Positions 6,889-13,558 of a stretch of DNA of 22,903 nucleotides are shown piece after piece. Source of the DNA: JACCXJ01 sp052387115 (GTDB taxonomy: Bacteria; Pseudomonadota; Gammaproteobacteria; JACCXJ01); assembly GCA_052387115.1 (NCBI GenBank), contig JBQTJM010000036.1, forward strand, positions 1 through 22,903, read 5' to 3'. Both the position numbers and the translations under genes were made by a program. The notes beneath the pieces were generated by a model that was not told the DNA's origin, did no database searches, and worked only from the letters and a program-made list of their open reading frames with translations. Every line of letters begins with the position of its first letter. Position 1 is the stretch's first letter.

Positions 6889-7537
6889 GGCTAGGTTGCT
6901 CTCTCCCGGCGATTTGGAAGATATCACCTCCCGTACCCTCCATCACTACGAGGCTCACGCCGAAAGCTTTTGGGAGGGGACGAAGGACCATGACGTCACC
7001 CAGAACTACGCGGCCTTCCTCGACGCTTTGCCCAAGAGACCGGGGCTTCGCCTGCTCGATCTGGGTTGCGGTCCCGGCCGGGATCTTCTGCACTTCCGGA
7101 AACTGGGCCACGAGCCGAGCGGGCTAGACGGGAGCCCGGCGTTCTGCGAGATGGCCCGAAAGCACACCGGCTGTCCGGTGTGGCACCAGAATTTCCTGCG
7201 GCTCGCGCTGCCGCCGGCCTGGTTCGACGGTGTTTTCGCGAACGCCTCCCTGTTCCACGTTCCCCAGCAGGAGCTGCCCCGAGTTCTCGCGGAGCTGAGA
7301 GACGCGCTCGTGCCGGAAGGGGTCCTATTCTCCTCCAATCCGCGCGGCGGGGTAGAGGGATGGTCGGGAGGACGTTACGGCGCCTACCTCGATTGGCACA
7401 CGTACCGAAAGTACCTGGAGAGCTCCGGATTCGAGCCGCTCCACCACTACTATCGGCCCGCGGGGTTACCCTGCGATCGGCAGCCGTGGTTGGCGGTGGT
7501 GAGCAGGAGCCGTCGTGAAGTCCAAGATGCGCCCTGA
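6887..7537 (+). CDS. Class I SAM-dependent methyltransferase
   Basis: The 216-residue protein has the motif I loop LRLLDLGCGPGRDLLHFRKL near residues 47-66, an acidic residue after the second strand (GLDGSPAFCEMARKH) and a motif IV-like FDGVFANASLFHVP, all typical of the Methyltransf_11/25 fold. The N-terminal helix TRTLHHYEAHAESFWEGTKD resembles a family of uncharacterised proteobacterial methyltransferases; the substrate is not predictable. The ATG at 6887 overlaps the divergent start at 6888. An open frame upstream runs inside the acyltransferase gene but has no family similarity. No good ribosome site is seen, so the start could lie a few codons further in. Confidence 0.85.
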   Translation: MARLLSPGDLEDITSRTLHHYEAHAESFWEGTKDHDVTQNYAAFLDALPKRPGLRLLDLGCGPGRDLLHFRKLGHEPSGLDGSPAFCEMARKHTGCPVWHQNFLRLALPPAWFDGVFANASLFHVPQQELPRVLAELRDALVPEGVLFSSNPRGGVEGWSGGRYGAYLDWHTYRKYLESSGFEPLHHYYRPAGLPCDRQPWLAVVSRSRREVQDAP

Positions 7538-7706
7538 GGATGGAAGGCGCGTACACTACGAGCGGCGGCGTCCCGAAGACACCGCCCTCTACTAGTTACT
7601 GGCGCCGCAAGGAAGAGCTCGAAGACGCCGAAGAGGCCGCAAAGGACTGGTAGATCCGCGAGCGGCCGGGGCAACCTGCCTTTTCCCGCTCACATTAAAT
7701 AGGCTC

Positions 7707-9515
7707 ATGGCGCTACTCACCCTCCTCGACGCGGAGCTCGCATACGGACTGCACCCTCTGCTCGATCGCGCCGGCTTCACGGTCCTGGAAGGCGAGCGGG
7801 TCGGCCTCATCGGCCGCAACGGCACCGGCAAGACGTCGCTCCTGAAGGTAATCGCCGGACTCGCGGCGCTGGATGACGGCGACCTCAAGCGCCAGGACGG
7901 CCTGCGTGTGGTGCTCGTCGAGCAGGAGCCTGAGCTGCCACTCGCCTCGACTCTGCGCGAAAGTCTCGCCATCCGCGGCGAGATCATCCACATCCACGAC
8001 GAGCATGAGCGTTGGCGCTTGGAAGCCCGGCTCGTGGAGTATCTCCATCGCTTTGGCCTCGATTCGGCGCAGGCCCCGGACACCGCTTCGGGCGGCGAAC
8101 GGAAGCGGGCGGTCCTTGCGCTAGCACTCGCGCGCCAACCCGATCTGCTGCTGCTCGATGAGCCGACCAACCATCTCGATATCGACGGCATCACCTTGCT
8201 CGAAGACCTGGTGCTGAAGGGTCCGGCCGCCATTGTCATCACGCACGACCGCGCGTTTCTCGATCGTGTGGTCAATCGCATCGTGGAGCTCGACCGCGGG
8301 CTCCTGCGCTCCTACCCCGGCAACTTTGCGGCGTACGAGCGCCGCAAGGCCGATCAGCTCGCAACCGAAGGCGTCGCCCATCGGAAGTTCGACAAGTTCT
8401 GGGCGCAAGAAGAAGTGTGGATCCGCAGGGGCATCAAGGCACGCCGCACCCGCAACGAAGGCCGCGTGCGTCGGCTCGCACAACTGCGGCGCGAGCGCGC
8501 GGCCCGGCGCGAGCGTCTCGGCAATGTCAAGCTCACGCTCGATGCGGGCGAGCGCTCGGGGAAGCTGGTGGCGGAGCTCAGCGGCGTCAGCAAACGCTTT
8601 GGCGAGAGAACGATCGTTCAGGACCTGTCGCTGCATATCCAGCGCGGCGATCGCCTGGCGCTCATCGGCCGGAACGGCGCCGGCAAATCCACGTTGCTCA
8701 AGCTCATCCTCGGCCAATTGGCGCCGGACGAAGGCGAGGTGAGACTCGGCACCAATCTACAGGTGGCGTACTTCGACCAGATGCGCGAGCAGCTCGACCC
8801 CGAGCACACTCTGCTCGACACCATCAGCCCCGGCTCCGACTGGGTCCAGATCGGCGCCGAACGCAAGCACGTGATGACTTACCTCGCCGACTTCCTGTTT
8901 CCGCCGCAACGCGCCAAGGCGCCCGTGAAGATGCTCTCCGGTGGCGAGCGCAACCGCTTGCTGCTCGCGCGTCTCTTCGCGCGTCCCGCCAACGTGCTGG
9001 TGCTCGACGAACCGACCAACGACCTCGACATCGAATCGCTCGAGCTGCTCGAAGACACCTTGCAGAGCTACCCCGGAACGCTGCTCCTTGTGAGTCACGA
9101 CCGCGCCTTTCTCGACAACGTGGTCACGCAGACGCTGGTGGCCGAGCACAACGGCAAGTGGCAGGAATACGCCGGCGGCTACAGCGATTGGCAGAGCCAG
9201 CGGCCCGTGTCCTCTGCTCCCGCTCCGACCTTGGTGGGAGAAGGGCGGGAGAGAGCCGGTGCGAGGGCGAATGCCGCACGCGTCAAGCTGAGTTATAAAG
9301 AATCCCGCGAGCTCGAACAGCTCCCCGCCGAGATCGAGGCACTCGAGCGCGAGCAGCACGAGCTCACCGCGGGTATGAGTCGTGCCGACTACCACAAGCA
9401 GGGCGCCGAACGGATCAAGGCCGATCGCAAACGGGCCGAAGAGATCGAGCGACTACTGGTGGAAAGGTTCGAGCGCTGGGCGCAGCTCGACGAGAAGGCC
9501 GCAAAGCGTCCGTAG
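7707..9515 (+). CDS. uup: ABC-F ATPase of the Uup type
   Basis: The 602-residue protein has two ATPase domains without membrane segments. Domain 1 has Walker A GRNGTGKT at 36-43, signature SGGERKR at 128-134 and Walker B LLLLDEPTNHLD near 147-158. Domain 2 has Walker A GRNGAGKS at about 321-328, signature LSGGERNRL and Walker B VLVLDEPTNDLD. The ABC-F linker with the RRGIKARRTRNEGR stretch lies between them, and a C-terminal charged coiled coil (ELEQLPAEIEALEREQHEL onward) is typical of Uup. Uup acts on ribosomes and branched DNA intermediates and affects transposon excision. Length and motifs are normal. The link before the coiled coil (residues about 507-530, TLVGEGRERAGARANAARV) is low-complexity and looks like an absorbed repeat. 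Confidence 0.93.
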   Translation: MALLTLLDAELAYGLHPLLDRAGFTVLEGERVGLIGRNGTGKTSLLKVIAGLAALDDGDLKRQDGLRVVLVEQEPELPLASTLRESLAIRGEIIHIHDEHERWRLEARLVEYLHRFGLDSAQAPDTASGGERKRAVLALALARQPDLLLLDEPTNHLDIDGITLLEDLVLKGPAAIVITHDRAFLDRVVNRIVELDRGLLRSYPGNFAAYERRKADQLATEGVAHRKFDKFWAQEEVWIRRGIKARRTRNEGRVRRLAQLRRERAARRERLGNVKLTLDAGERSGKLVAELSGVSKRFGERTIVQDLSLHIQRGDRLALIGRNGAGKSTLLKLILGQLAPDEGEVRLGTNLQVAYFDQMREQLDPEHTLLDTISPGSDWVQIGAERKHVMTYLADFLFPPQRAKAPVKMLSGGERNRLLLARLFARPANVLVLDEPTNDLDIESLELLEDTLQSYPGTLLLVSHDRAFLDNVVTQTLVAEHNGKWQEYAGGYSDWQSQRPVSSAPAPTLVGEGRERAGARANAARVKLSYKESRELEQLPAEIEALEREQHELTAGMSRADYHKQGAERIKADRKRAEEIERLLVERFERWAQLDEKAAKRP

Positions 9516-9592
9516 AATCACGAGCGGGGGTTGGCGAGACCCAGCCGGGAATGAGTCTCCAGGCGTCCCGGATGGCCATCCAACCCGGCCGA

Positions 9593-9634
9593 CATCCAGA
9601 TTCAAACTTCTTGCGTAGAGAGAAGTAGGACGGC
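9593..9634 (+). promoter_or_regulatory. Promoter-like repeat upstream of the EthD-family gene, copy 1
   Basis: A CATCCA box at 9593-9598 is followed after 15 bases by CGTAG (9614-9618). From 9602 to 9634 the 33 bases are identical to 10089-10121, which precedes the ECF sigma gene and also has CATCCA in front. The repeat includes a 6-bp inverted pair (acttct...agaagt). Two-box spacing and position before two adjacent genes suggest an ECF-type promoter recognised by the neighbouring sigma factor, but this is inference. The start codon of the downstream gene is 54 bases beyond the repeat. Confidence 0.45.
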
Positions 9635-9687
9635 ACATGGGCAACGTGTGTCGCTCGCAACCAACAGAACGATGATTGGAGGCCGTT

Positions 9688-9945
9688 ATGGCTGGTGTCA
9701 AATTCATGGTCATGTATCCACGACCACAGGATATCGATACGTTCAAGCACCTTTACCAGGACGAGGATGCACCGATCGGCGATGGACTCTCGTCCGAATA
9801 CGCCGGTACCTTCGAGACATTCGAGAAGCTCTATCAGGAGGAGCACGTGCCGATGATTTTGGACAAGCTCGTCGGCAAGACACGGTTCGTGGCAACCAGG
9901 GTCTTGGGGACCTCGAATGGGAGGCGGCCGACGGCGAAGGCGTAG
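9688..9945 (+). CDS. EthD-family protein, C-terminally truncated with an internal partial duplication
   Basis: The 85-residue product starts MAGVKFMVMYPRPQDIDTFK and contains the EthD-family EEHVPMILDKLVGKTRFVAT segment; the family is a ferredoxin-like alpha+beta barrel related to EthD, with roles in ether degradation or unknown reductase-like functions. Two things are odd. HLYQDEDAPI and KLYQEEHVPM are imperfect copies of the same strand-helix element, so the middle is partly duplicated. After RVLGTSNG the protein ends in RRPTAKA, where relatives continue for about 35 more residues; the junction coincides with the tandem repeat that follows. GGAGG lies five bases before the ATG. It may be non-functional. 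Confidence 0.65.
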   Translation: MAGVKFMVMYPRPQDIDTFKHLYQDEDAPIGDGLSSEYAGTFETFEKLYQEEHVPMILDKLVGKTRFVATRVLGTSNGRRPTAKA

Positions 9946-9959
9946 CTGACCCTGCGTGT

Positions 9960-10066
9960 ACGGCCCGCCAGACCGAGCGGATCGGCGGTCGCAGCGGCGC
10001 CATCCGAGCTCTGGCATGGGCGGTACTGGCACGGCCCGCCAGACCGAGCGGATCGGCGGTCGCAGC
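9960..10066. repeat. Pair of exact 36-bp direct repeats 71 bp apart
   Basis: The sequence acggcccgccagaccgagcg and the next 16 bases occur identically at 9960-9995 and 10031-10066, separated by 35 bases. Within the unit gaccg and cggtc form a short inverted pair around ggatcgg. It fills the gap left by the truncated EthD end and precedes the second copy of the promoter-like repeat. The spacing is nearly the same as in the repeat pair at 3899-4006, though the sequences are unrelated. No cas genes are nearby. Confidence 0.8.
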
Positions 10067-10080
10067 AGGGTGGTGGTGGG

Positions 10081-10121
10081 CATCCAAATCAAACTTCTTG
10101 CGTAGAGAGAAGTAGGACGGC
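10081..10121 (+). promoter_or_regulatory. Promoter-like repeat upstream of the ECF sigma gene, copy 2
   Basis: CATCCA at 10081-10086, then 14 bases, then CGTAG at 10101-10105. The 33 bases 10089-10121 are identical to 9602-9634; a one-base difference lies between the two boxes. The sigma-gene ATG is at 10139, leaving a short leader with a GGAA about ten bases before the start. This position fits autoregulation by the ECF factor, which is common in the class, but no experimental consensus was available to me for this subgroup. Confidence 0.45.
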
Positions 10122-10138
10122 GACACGGAACACACCCG

Positions 10139-10861
10139 ATGGCCCAAGCATCGATTGACGAAGAGAAGGGGACCGTGGTGCGGTTCTCCGGTGCTCGCGC
10201 CAGAACCTCGGCCCTGGACGCTTACAATCGGCACATGCAAGAGGGTACCGCAGAGCCGCGAGCGGCCTCGGACGCCGTGGCCTTCGATCCCGACGAAGTG
10301 GCGCTGCGGGCGTTGATCTCGGCCATCGGCGCCCGCGACGAGAGCGCGCTGACCGCGCTCTACGACGCGACCGCGAGCCGGGTGATGGCCGTAGCCCTGC
10401 GCTTCACCGGCCAGCACGAGGCCGCGGAGGAGGTGGTCATGGATGTCTATCTCCAGGTATGGCGGCAATGGGATCGCTACAACCAGGCACGCGGAACGGT
10501 CATGGCCTGGATCTTCACGATCTGCCGCAGCCGGGCCCTGGATCTGTTACGGCGCCGTGACCCGGCCGAGACCCACGCCGACCCGTATGCCTTGGGTGTC
10601 GAGCCCTGCACCGACAGCGATCCGCTGGATGCCTTGGAGGGACTCGAGGCGCGCGGCATGATGGTCAAGGCTTTTCAAGCGCTAACGCAAGTGGAACGGC
10701 AGTTGCTCAGCATGGCCTTCTTTCGCGGGCTGACCCACGAGGAGATCGCCCTCTGCACTCAGGCCCCCCTGGGCAGCGTCAAGACCGTGATGCGAAACGC
10801 CATGCAGAAACTGAAACGGAGCCTGGAGATCCAGGCCGACTTCGCAGACTTGAAAAAATAG
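10139..10861 (+). CDS. ECF-type RNA polymerase sigma-70 factor
   Basis: The 240-residue protein has region 2 (ALTALYDATASRVMAVALRF, AAEEVVMDVYLQVWRQWDRY, GTVMAWIFTICRSRALDLLR) and region 4 (ALTQVERQLLSMAFFRGLTH, EEIALCTQAPLGSVKTVMRN), with no region 1 or 3, as in extracytoplasmic-function factors. The first 50 or so residues are an extra, poorly conserved N-terminus; an ATG at 10235 is an alternative start. It is followed after 22 bases by a cupin gene, an arrangement like RpoE-ChrR, in which a cupin-carrying anti-sigma holds the sigma factor until an oxidative signal such as singlet oxygen or peroxide. A repeat that could be its own promoter lies at 10081-10121. Confidence 0.9.
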   Translation: MAQASIDEEKGTVVRFSGARARTSALDAYNRHMQEGTAEPRAASDAVAFDPDEVALRALISAIGARDESALTALYDATASRVMAVALRFTGQHEAAEEVVMDVYLQVWRQWDRYNQARGTVMAWIFTICRSRALDLLRRRDPAETHADPYALGVEPCTDSDPLDALEGLEARGMMVKAFQALTQVERQLLSMAFFRGLTHEEIALCTQAPLGSVKTVMRNAMQKLKRSLEIQADFADLKK

Positions 10862-10883
10862 ATCACGATCAAATAAAGCCGCT

Positions 10884-11363
10884 ATGATGCCAAGACAAGA
10901 CCCCAAGGACGATGCCTTCGACCCCCGGTTGTTCACGACATGGGCGGAGGCGTTGAAGCCCATTGCGCCGCCCCCGACGCTGCGCGCTCGCCTGATGGCG
11001 CGCGTGCGAGCCGAGATGGGGGACGAGGGAGTGCGCACCATCCGTGCGGGCGAAGGATGGGTCGAGTTCATGCCCGGCATCGAATTCAAGATGCTGTATC
11101 GCGACGAGACCACCGGCGCGCGCTCTCTCCTCGCGCGCCTCGATCCCGGGGTGGCCATGCCCGCTCACGACCACGGCTTCCCCGAGGAATGCCTGGTACT
11201 CCAGGGCGAGATCACCCTCGGCGACATCACGGTGTGCGCCGGCGACTACCACTTTGCCGCCAAGGGTGCGCGCCACGGGACCCTGACCACACGCATGGGC
11301 GCGCTGCTGTTCTTGCGCGCCGGACGCGGAGAGCCGGTCCCCGAGCTCACCAACCCCGGTTAA
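10884..11363 (+). CDS. ChrR-like cupin protein, probable sensor or anti-sigma partner
   Basis: The 159-residue protein carries a cupin of the ChrR C-terminal type: SLLARLDPGVAMPAHDHGFP, EECLVLQGEITLGDITVCAG and DYHFAAKGARHG, with histidine and glutamate metal ligands in HDHGFPEE and a late histidine in ARHG. Canonical ChrR also has an N-terminal zinc anti-sigma domain with Hx3Cx2C; here the first 45 residues have no cysteine pair and only a short helix (PPPTLRARLMARVRAE). Repression of the upstream sigma factor is therefore plausible but would have to work differently. Two ATG codons lie at 10884 and 10887, without a clear ribosome site. The last 37 bases of the gene recur downstream of pyruvate kinase at 13406-13442. 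Confidence 0.8.
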   Translation: MMPRQDPKDDAFDPRLFTTWAEALKPIAPPPTLRARLMARVRAEMGDEGVRTIRAGEGWVEFMPGIEFKMLYRDETTGARSLLARLDPGVAMPAHDHGFPEECLVLQGEITLGDITVCAGDYHFAAKGARHGTLTTRMGALLFLRAGRGEPVPELTNPG

Positions 11364-11712
11364 CGATCGACCTCCCTCCATTCGGCTCAGCTCCCCGAGC
11401 GAACGACTCCCTTTGCCCCTCGCTTGCCCGAGACCCGAACCCGCAACAGGGCGCCTCGAGCCGATGAAGGGCCGAGGACTCGCATGTTTGACACCCTACA
11501 GGATCAGGCAGTACCCTACCTCCGAGGGAAGGGGCGTTTAAAGTTCCTATACTTATACTTCGGGCTGCGCGCGCCTGGCCGTTCGACGCGCGCGGTGAGG
11601 ACGACGGCGTCGAGATCAGCGCCGCGCTGTTCGCGAGCGGGTAGGGGATCGTGTGCACCCGGTGCGCGATGGTCCCGATCATGATGACGCTCTCCGTGGA
11701 TATTCCCCCCAT
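11364..11712. other. Intergenic stretch with no recognised gene
   Basis: Between the cupin gene and the RAYT scrap I find no gene I can name. Minus-strand frames through 11580-11710 read IMIGTIAHRVHTIPYPLANS, which looks protein-like but matches nothing I recognise. The AAGTTCCTATACTT at about 11540-11553 is a chance resemblance to a yeast FRT half-site. It may hold further worn-out gene fragments. Confidence 0.35.
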
Positions 11713-11776
11713 CCCCGCCTTCCCAGAACGTTCCGGTGCGTCGAAACCGATGGTTGATGTACTGCACGTATCCCAC
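11713..11776 (-). pseudogene. Scrap of a RAYT/IS200-like transposase
   Basis: About 20 minus-strand codons read YVQYINHRFRRTGTFWEG, which is the well-conserved YVQYxNxxYRRSGTLWEGR motif of Y1 transposases, the part that follows the HxH region. Nothing of the transposase continues past the glycine; the frame runs into unrelated sequence. It represents a different section of the protein from the remnants at 136 and 1727. Confidence 0.6.
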
Positions 11777-11805
11777 GCACGGTCACAAATCGTCCTTTAT
11801 TGATC

Positions 11806-11828
11806 CCCTCCCTAGCCCTCTGGGAGGG
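11806..11828. terminator. GC-rich hairpin upstream of pyruvate kinase, terminator-like without a T-tract
   Basis: CCCTCCC at 11806-11812 pairs perfectly with GGGAGGG at 11822-11828 across a nine-base loop. No run of T follows on either strand, so it may be a REP-type palindrome rather than a true intrinsic terminator. Position between the cupin operon and pyk would suit either. Confidence 0.3.
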
Positions 11829-11927
11829 ACAGCGGATCTTTAAGGTGGAGACTTGTGACCGTGGCCAGGGTAGCGCCGCCCCAAGGAACCCGATCTTTCG
11901 ATCTTTCGGTAGATCCCGGTGCCGGCC

Positions 11928-13379
11928 ATGAACGTCGTCGTACAAGTCGAGCTGCTGAAAAAGCGGCGCACCAAGATCGTCGCCACCTTGGGGCCGCAGA
12001 GCGGCGACCCGCGCGTCATCCGCCGTCTGATCGGCTCGGGCGCCAACGTGTTTCGGCTCAACATGTCGCACGGCGATCACGGCTTCCACCGGGAGTGCTG
12101 CGCTCGCATCCGTGAGATCGCGGCCGAGCTCGGCGAGCCGATCGCCGTCTTTGCCGATTTGTCGGGACCGAAGATCCGTACCGGGCGCTTCCGCGACGGC
12201 GCCATCCGCGTGGATACCGGAGCACGGGTGATCGTGACGACCCGTGAGGTCTTGGGCGACGAAGGGCTCATCGCATCCCGGTACCAGGCCCTGTCGGAAG
12301 ATGTCGGGCCGGGCTCGCGTATCCTGCTCGCCGATGGCACCCTGGAGCTTAAGGTCGAATCGGTTTCCGGCACCGAGATCGCTTGCACGGTCATCGAGGG
12401 CGGGAGGCTCGGGGATCATCAGGGCATCAACCTCCCCGGCGTGGCAGTGTCGGCGCCCTCCTTGACCGAGAAGGACCGCGCGGACGCGCGCTTCGCGCTC
12501 GGCCTCGGCGTGGACTTCCTGGCCTTGTCGTTCGTTCGGCGCGGCGCCGATGTCGAGGATCTGAAGCGCCTTGTGGCCGATGCGGGACAGCGGACACCGA
12601 TCATCGCCAAGATCGAGAAACCCGAGGCCCTCACCGACATCGACGCTATCCTGAAAGCCGCCGACGGAATCATGATCGCGCGGGGCGATCTCGGCGTCGA
12701 GCTTCGTCCGGAGCAGGTGCCGGTGGCGCAGCACCAGCTGATCGATCTGGCGCGGCGGAGCTTTAGGCCCGGGATCGTCGCGACCCAGATGCTGGAGTCC
12801 ATGATCGAGCGCCCGCGGCCGACTCGTGCCGAGGTCACGGACGTGGCGAACGCCGTGATGCTGGGCACGGATGCCGTGATGCTGTCCGGGGAGACCGCCG
12901 TCGGCGCCCACCCGGTCGAGGCGTTGCAGATGATGGATCGCATCGCGCGCCTGACCGAGGCCTATCTCTGGCGCCGCGGCTGGCCGGCGCCGGTGGAGGG
13001 CTTGGCAGCAGGGCAGGCGCGGCCGATCTGGGACGCCTTCGGCACCGCCACCGCCCAGCTCACTCACGATCTTGGGGTACATGCGATCGTCGTGCTCTCG
13101 AAGAGCGGAATGACCGCGGCGACTATGAGCGCGGCGAGACCCGCCGCGCCGATCGTCGCGGTCACCGACACGCCCGAGGTGTGGCGGCGCATGAACCTCC
13201 TTTGGGGCGTGATCCCGGTCCTGGTACCGCAGGCAAGCGACGAAGACCCGAGCACCCTCGCCCGCCGCGTGGTCCGGCAGCTCGACCTCGCCGCACCGGG
13301 CGAGCTCGTCGTTCTGGTGCGCGGCTTCCACAGCGACCCAAGGCAGAACACCCCGTCGGTGACCGTGCTCCCCGTCTGA
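11928..13379 (+). CDS. pyk: Pyruvate kinase
   Basis: The 483-residue protein catalyses the last step of glycolysis, phosphoenolpyruvate plus ADP to pyruvate plus ATP. Landmarks in order: RTKIVATLGPQSGDP near the start, NVFRLNMSHGDH, ADLSGPKIRTGRF, the B domain lid (VIVTTREVLGDEGLIASRYQ and on), LALSFVRRGADVEDL, the active-site signature PIIAKIEKPEAL with the catalytic lysine and glutamate, GIMIARGDLGVEL, ATQMLESMIERPRPTRAEVT and DAVMLSGETAVGAHPVEA. The C-terminal domain follows (AIVVLSKSGMTAATMSAARP to the end). Length is normal. I chose the ATG at 11928; a GTG three codons upstream at 11919 is possible, and neither has a strong ribosome site. It stands alone. Confidence 0.95.
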   Translation: MNVVVQVELLKKRRTKIVATLGPQSGDPRVIRRLIGSGANVFRLNMSHGDHGFHRECCARIREIAAELGEPIAVFADLSGPKIRTGRFRDGAIRVDTGARVIVTTREVLGDEGLIASRYQALSEDVGPGSRILLADGTLELKVESVSGTEIACTVIEGGRLGDHQGINLPGVAVSAPSLTEKDRADARFALGLGVDFLALSFVRRGADVEDLKRLVADAGQRTPIIAKIEKPEALTDIDAILKAADGIMIARGDLGVELRPEQVPVAQHQLIDLARRSFRPGIVATQMLESMIERPRPTRAEVTDVANAVMLGTDAVMLSGETAVGAHPVEALQMMDRIARLTEAYLWRRGWPAPVEGLAAGQARPIWDAFGTATAQLTHDLGVHAIVVLSKSGMTAATMSAARPAAPIVAVTDTPEVWRRMNLLWGVIPVLVPQASDEDPSTLARRVVRQLDLAAPGELVVLVRGFHSDPRQNTPSVTVLPV

Positions 13380-13405
13380 GGCAGGCGAGCTACGGTGCAC
13401 CCGTG

Positions 13406-13442
13406 GCGGAGAGCCGGTCTCCGAGCCCACCAACCCCGGTTA
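13406..13442 (+). repeat. Duplicate of the 3' end of the cupin gene, downstream of pyk
   Basis: These 37 bases match 11326-11362, the last codons and stop of the ChrR-like cupin gene, at 35 of 37 positions. Read in the same frame they give RGEPVSEPTNPG and TAG, compared with RGEPVPELTNPG and TAA. The similarity stops on both sides. Two same-orientation copies therefore bracket the pyk segment. Confidence 0.75.
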
Positions 13443-13449
13443 GTTAGCA

Positions 13450-13540
13450 ATCGTAGAGCGGAGGTAGCGCAGCGAAATCCGGGAACCAGGCGCTGCGGCG
13501 GCCGTACCCGGATTCCATTTCATTTCATCCGGGCTACGAT
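13450..13540. repeat. REP/BIME-like palindromic doublet
   Basis: Outer arms atcgtag (13450-13456) and ctacgat (13534-13540) are exact complements. Inside, agcgcagcgaaatccggg faces cccggattcc and catccggg, the familiar CGTAGCCCGGAT...GCGCAGCGGAATCCGGG type REP unit in head-to-head orientation. It lies between the convergent pyk and efflux genes, a usual site for such elements. Confidence 0.75.
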
Positions 13541-13558
13541 CTCTTGTCATCCGCATCG

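Noticed and set aside
11536..11560. FRT-like recombinase half-site (AAGTTCCTATACTT); a similar AGGAACTTC occurs at 3182-3190
   Set aside because: Only one arm matches at each place, there is no paired inverted arm or core spacer, and FRT belongs to yeast plasmid or engineered DNA. Chance similarity.
11679..13433. Long minus-strand open frame of 584 codons opposite pyruvate kinase
   Set aside because: Pyruvate kinase on the plus strand is unmistakable; the antisense product is compositionally odd and without domains.
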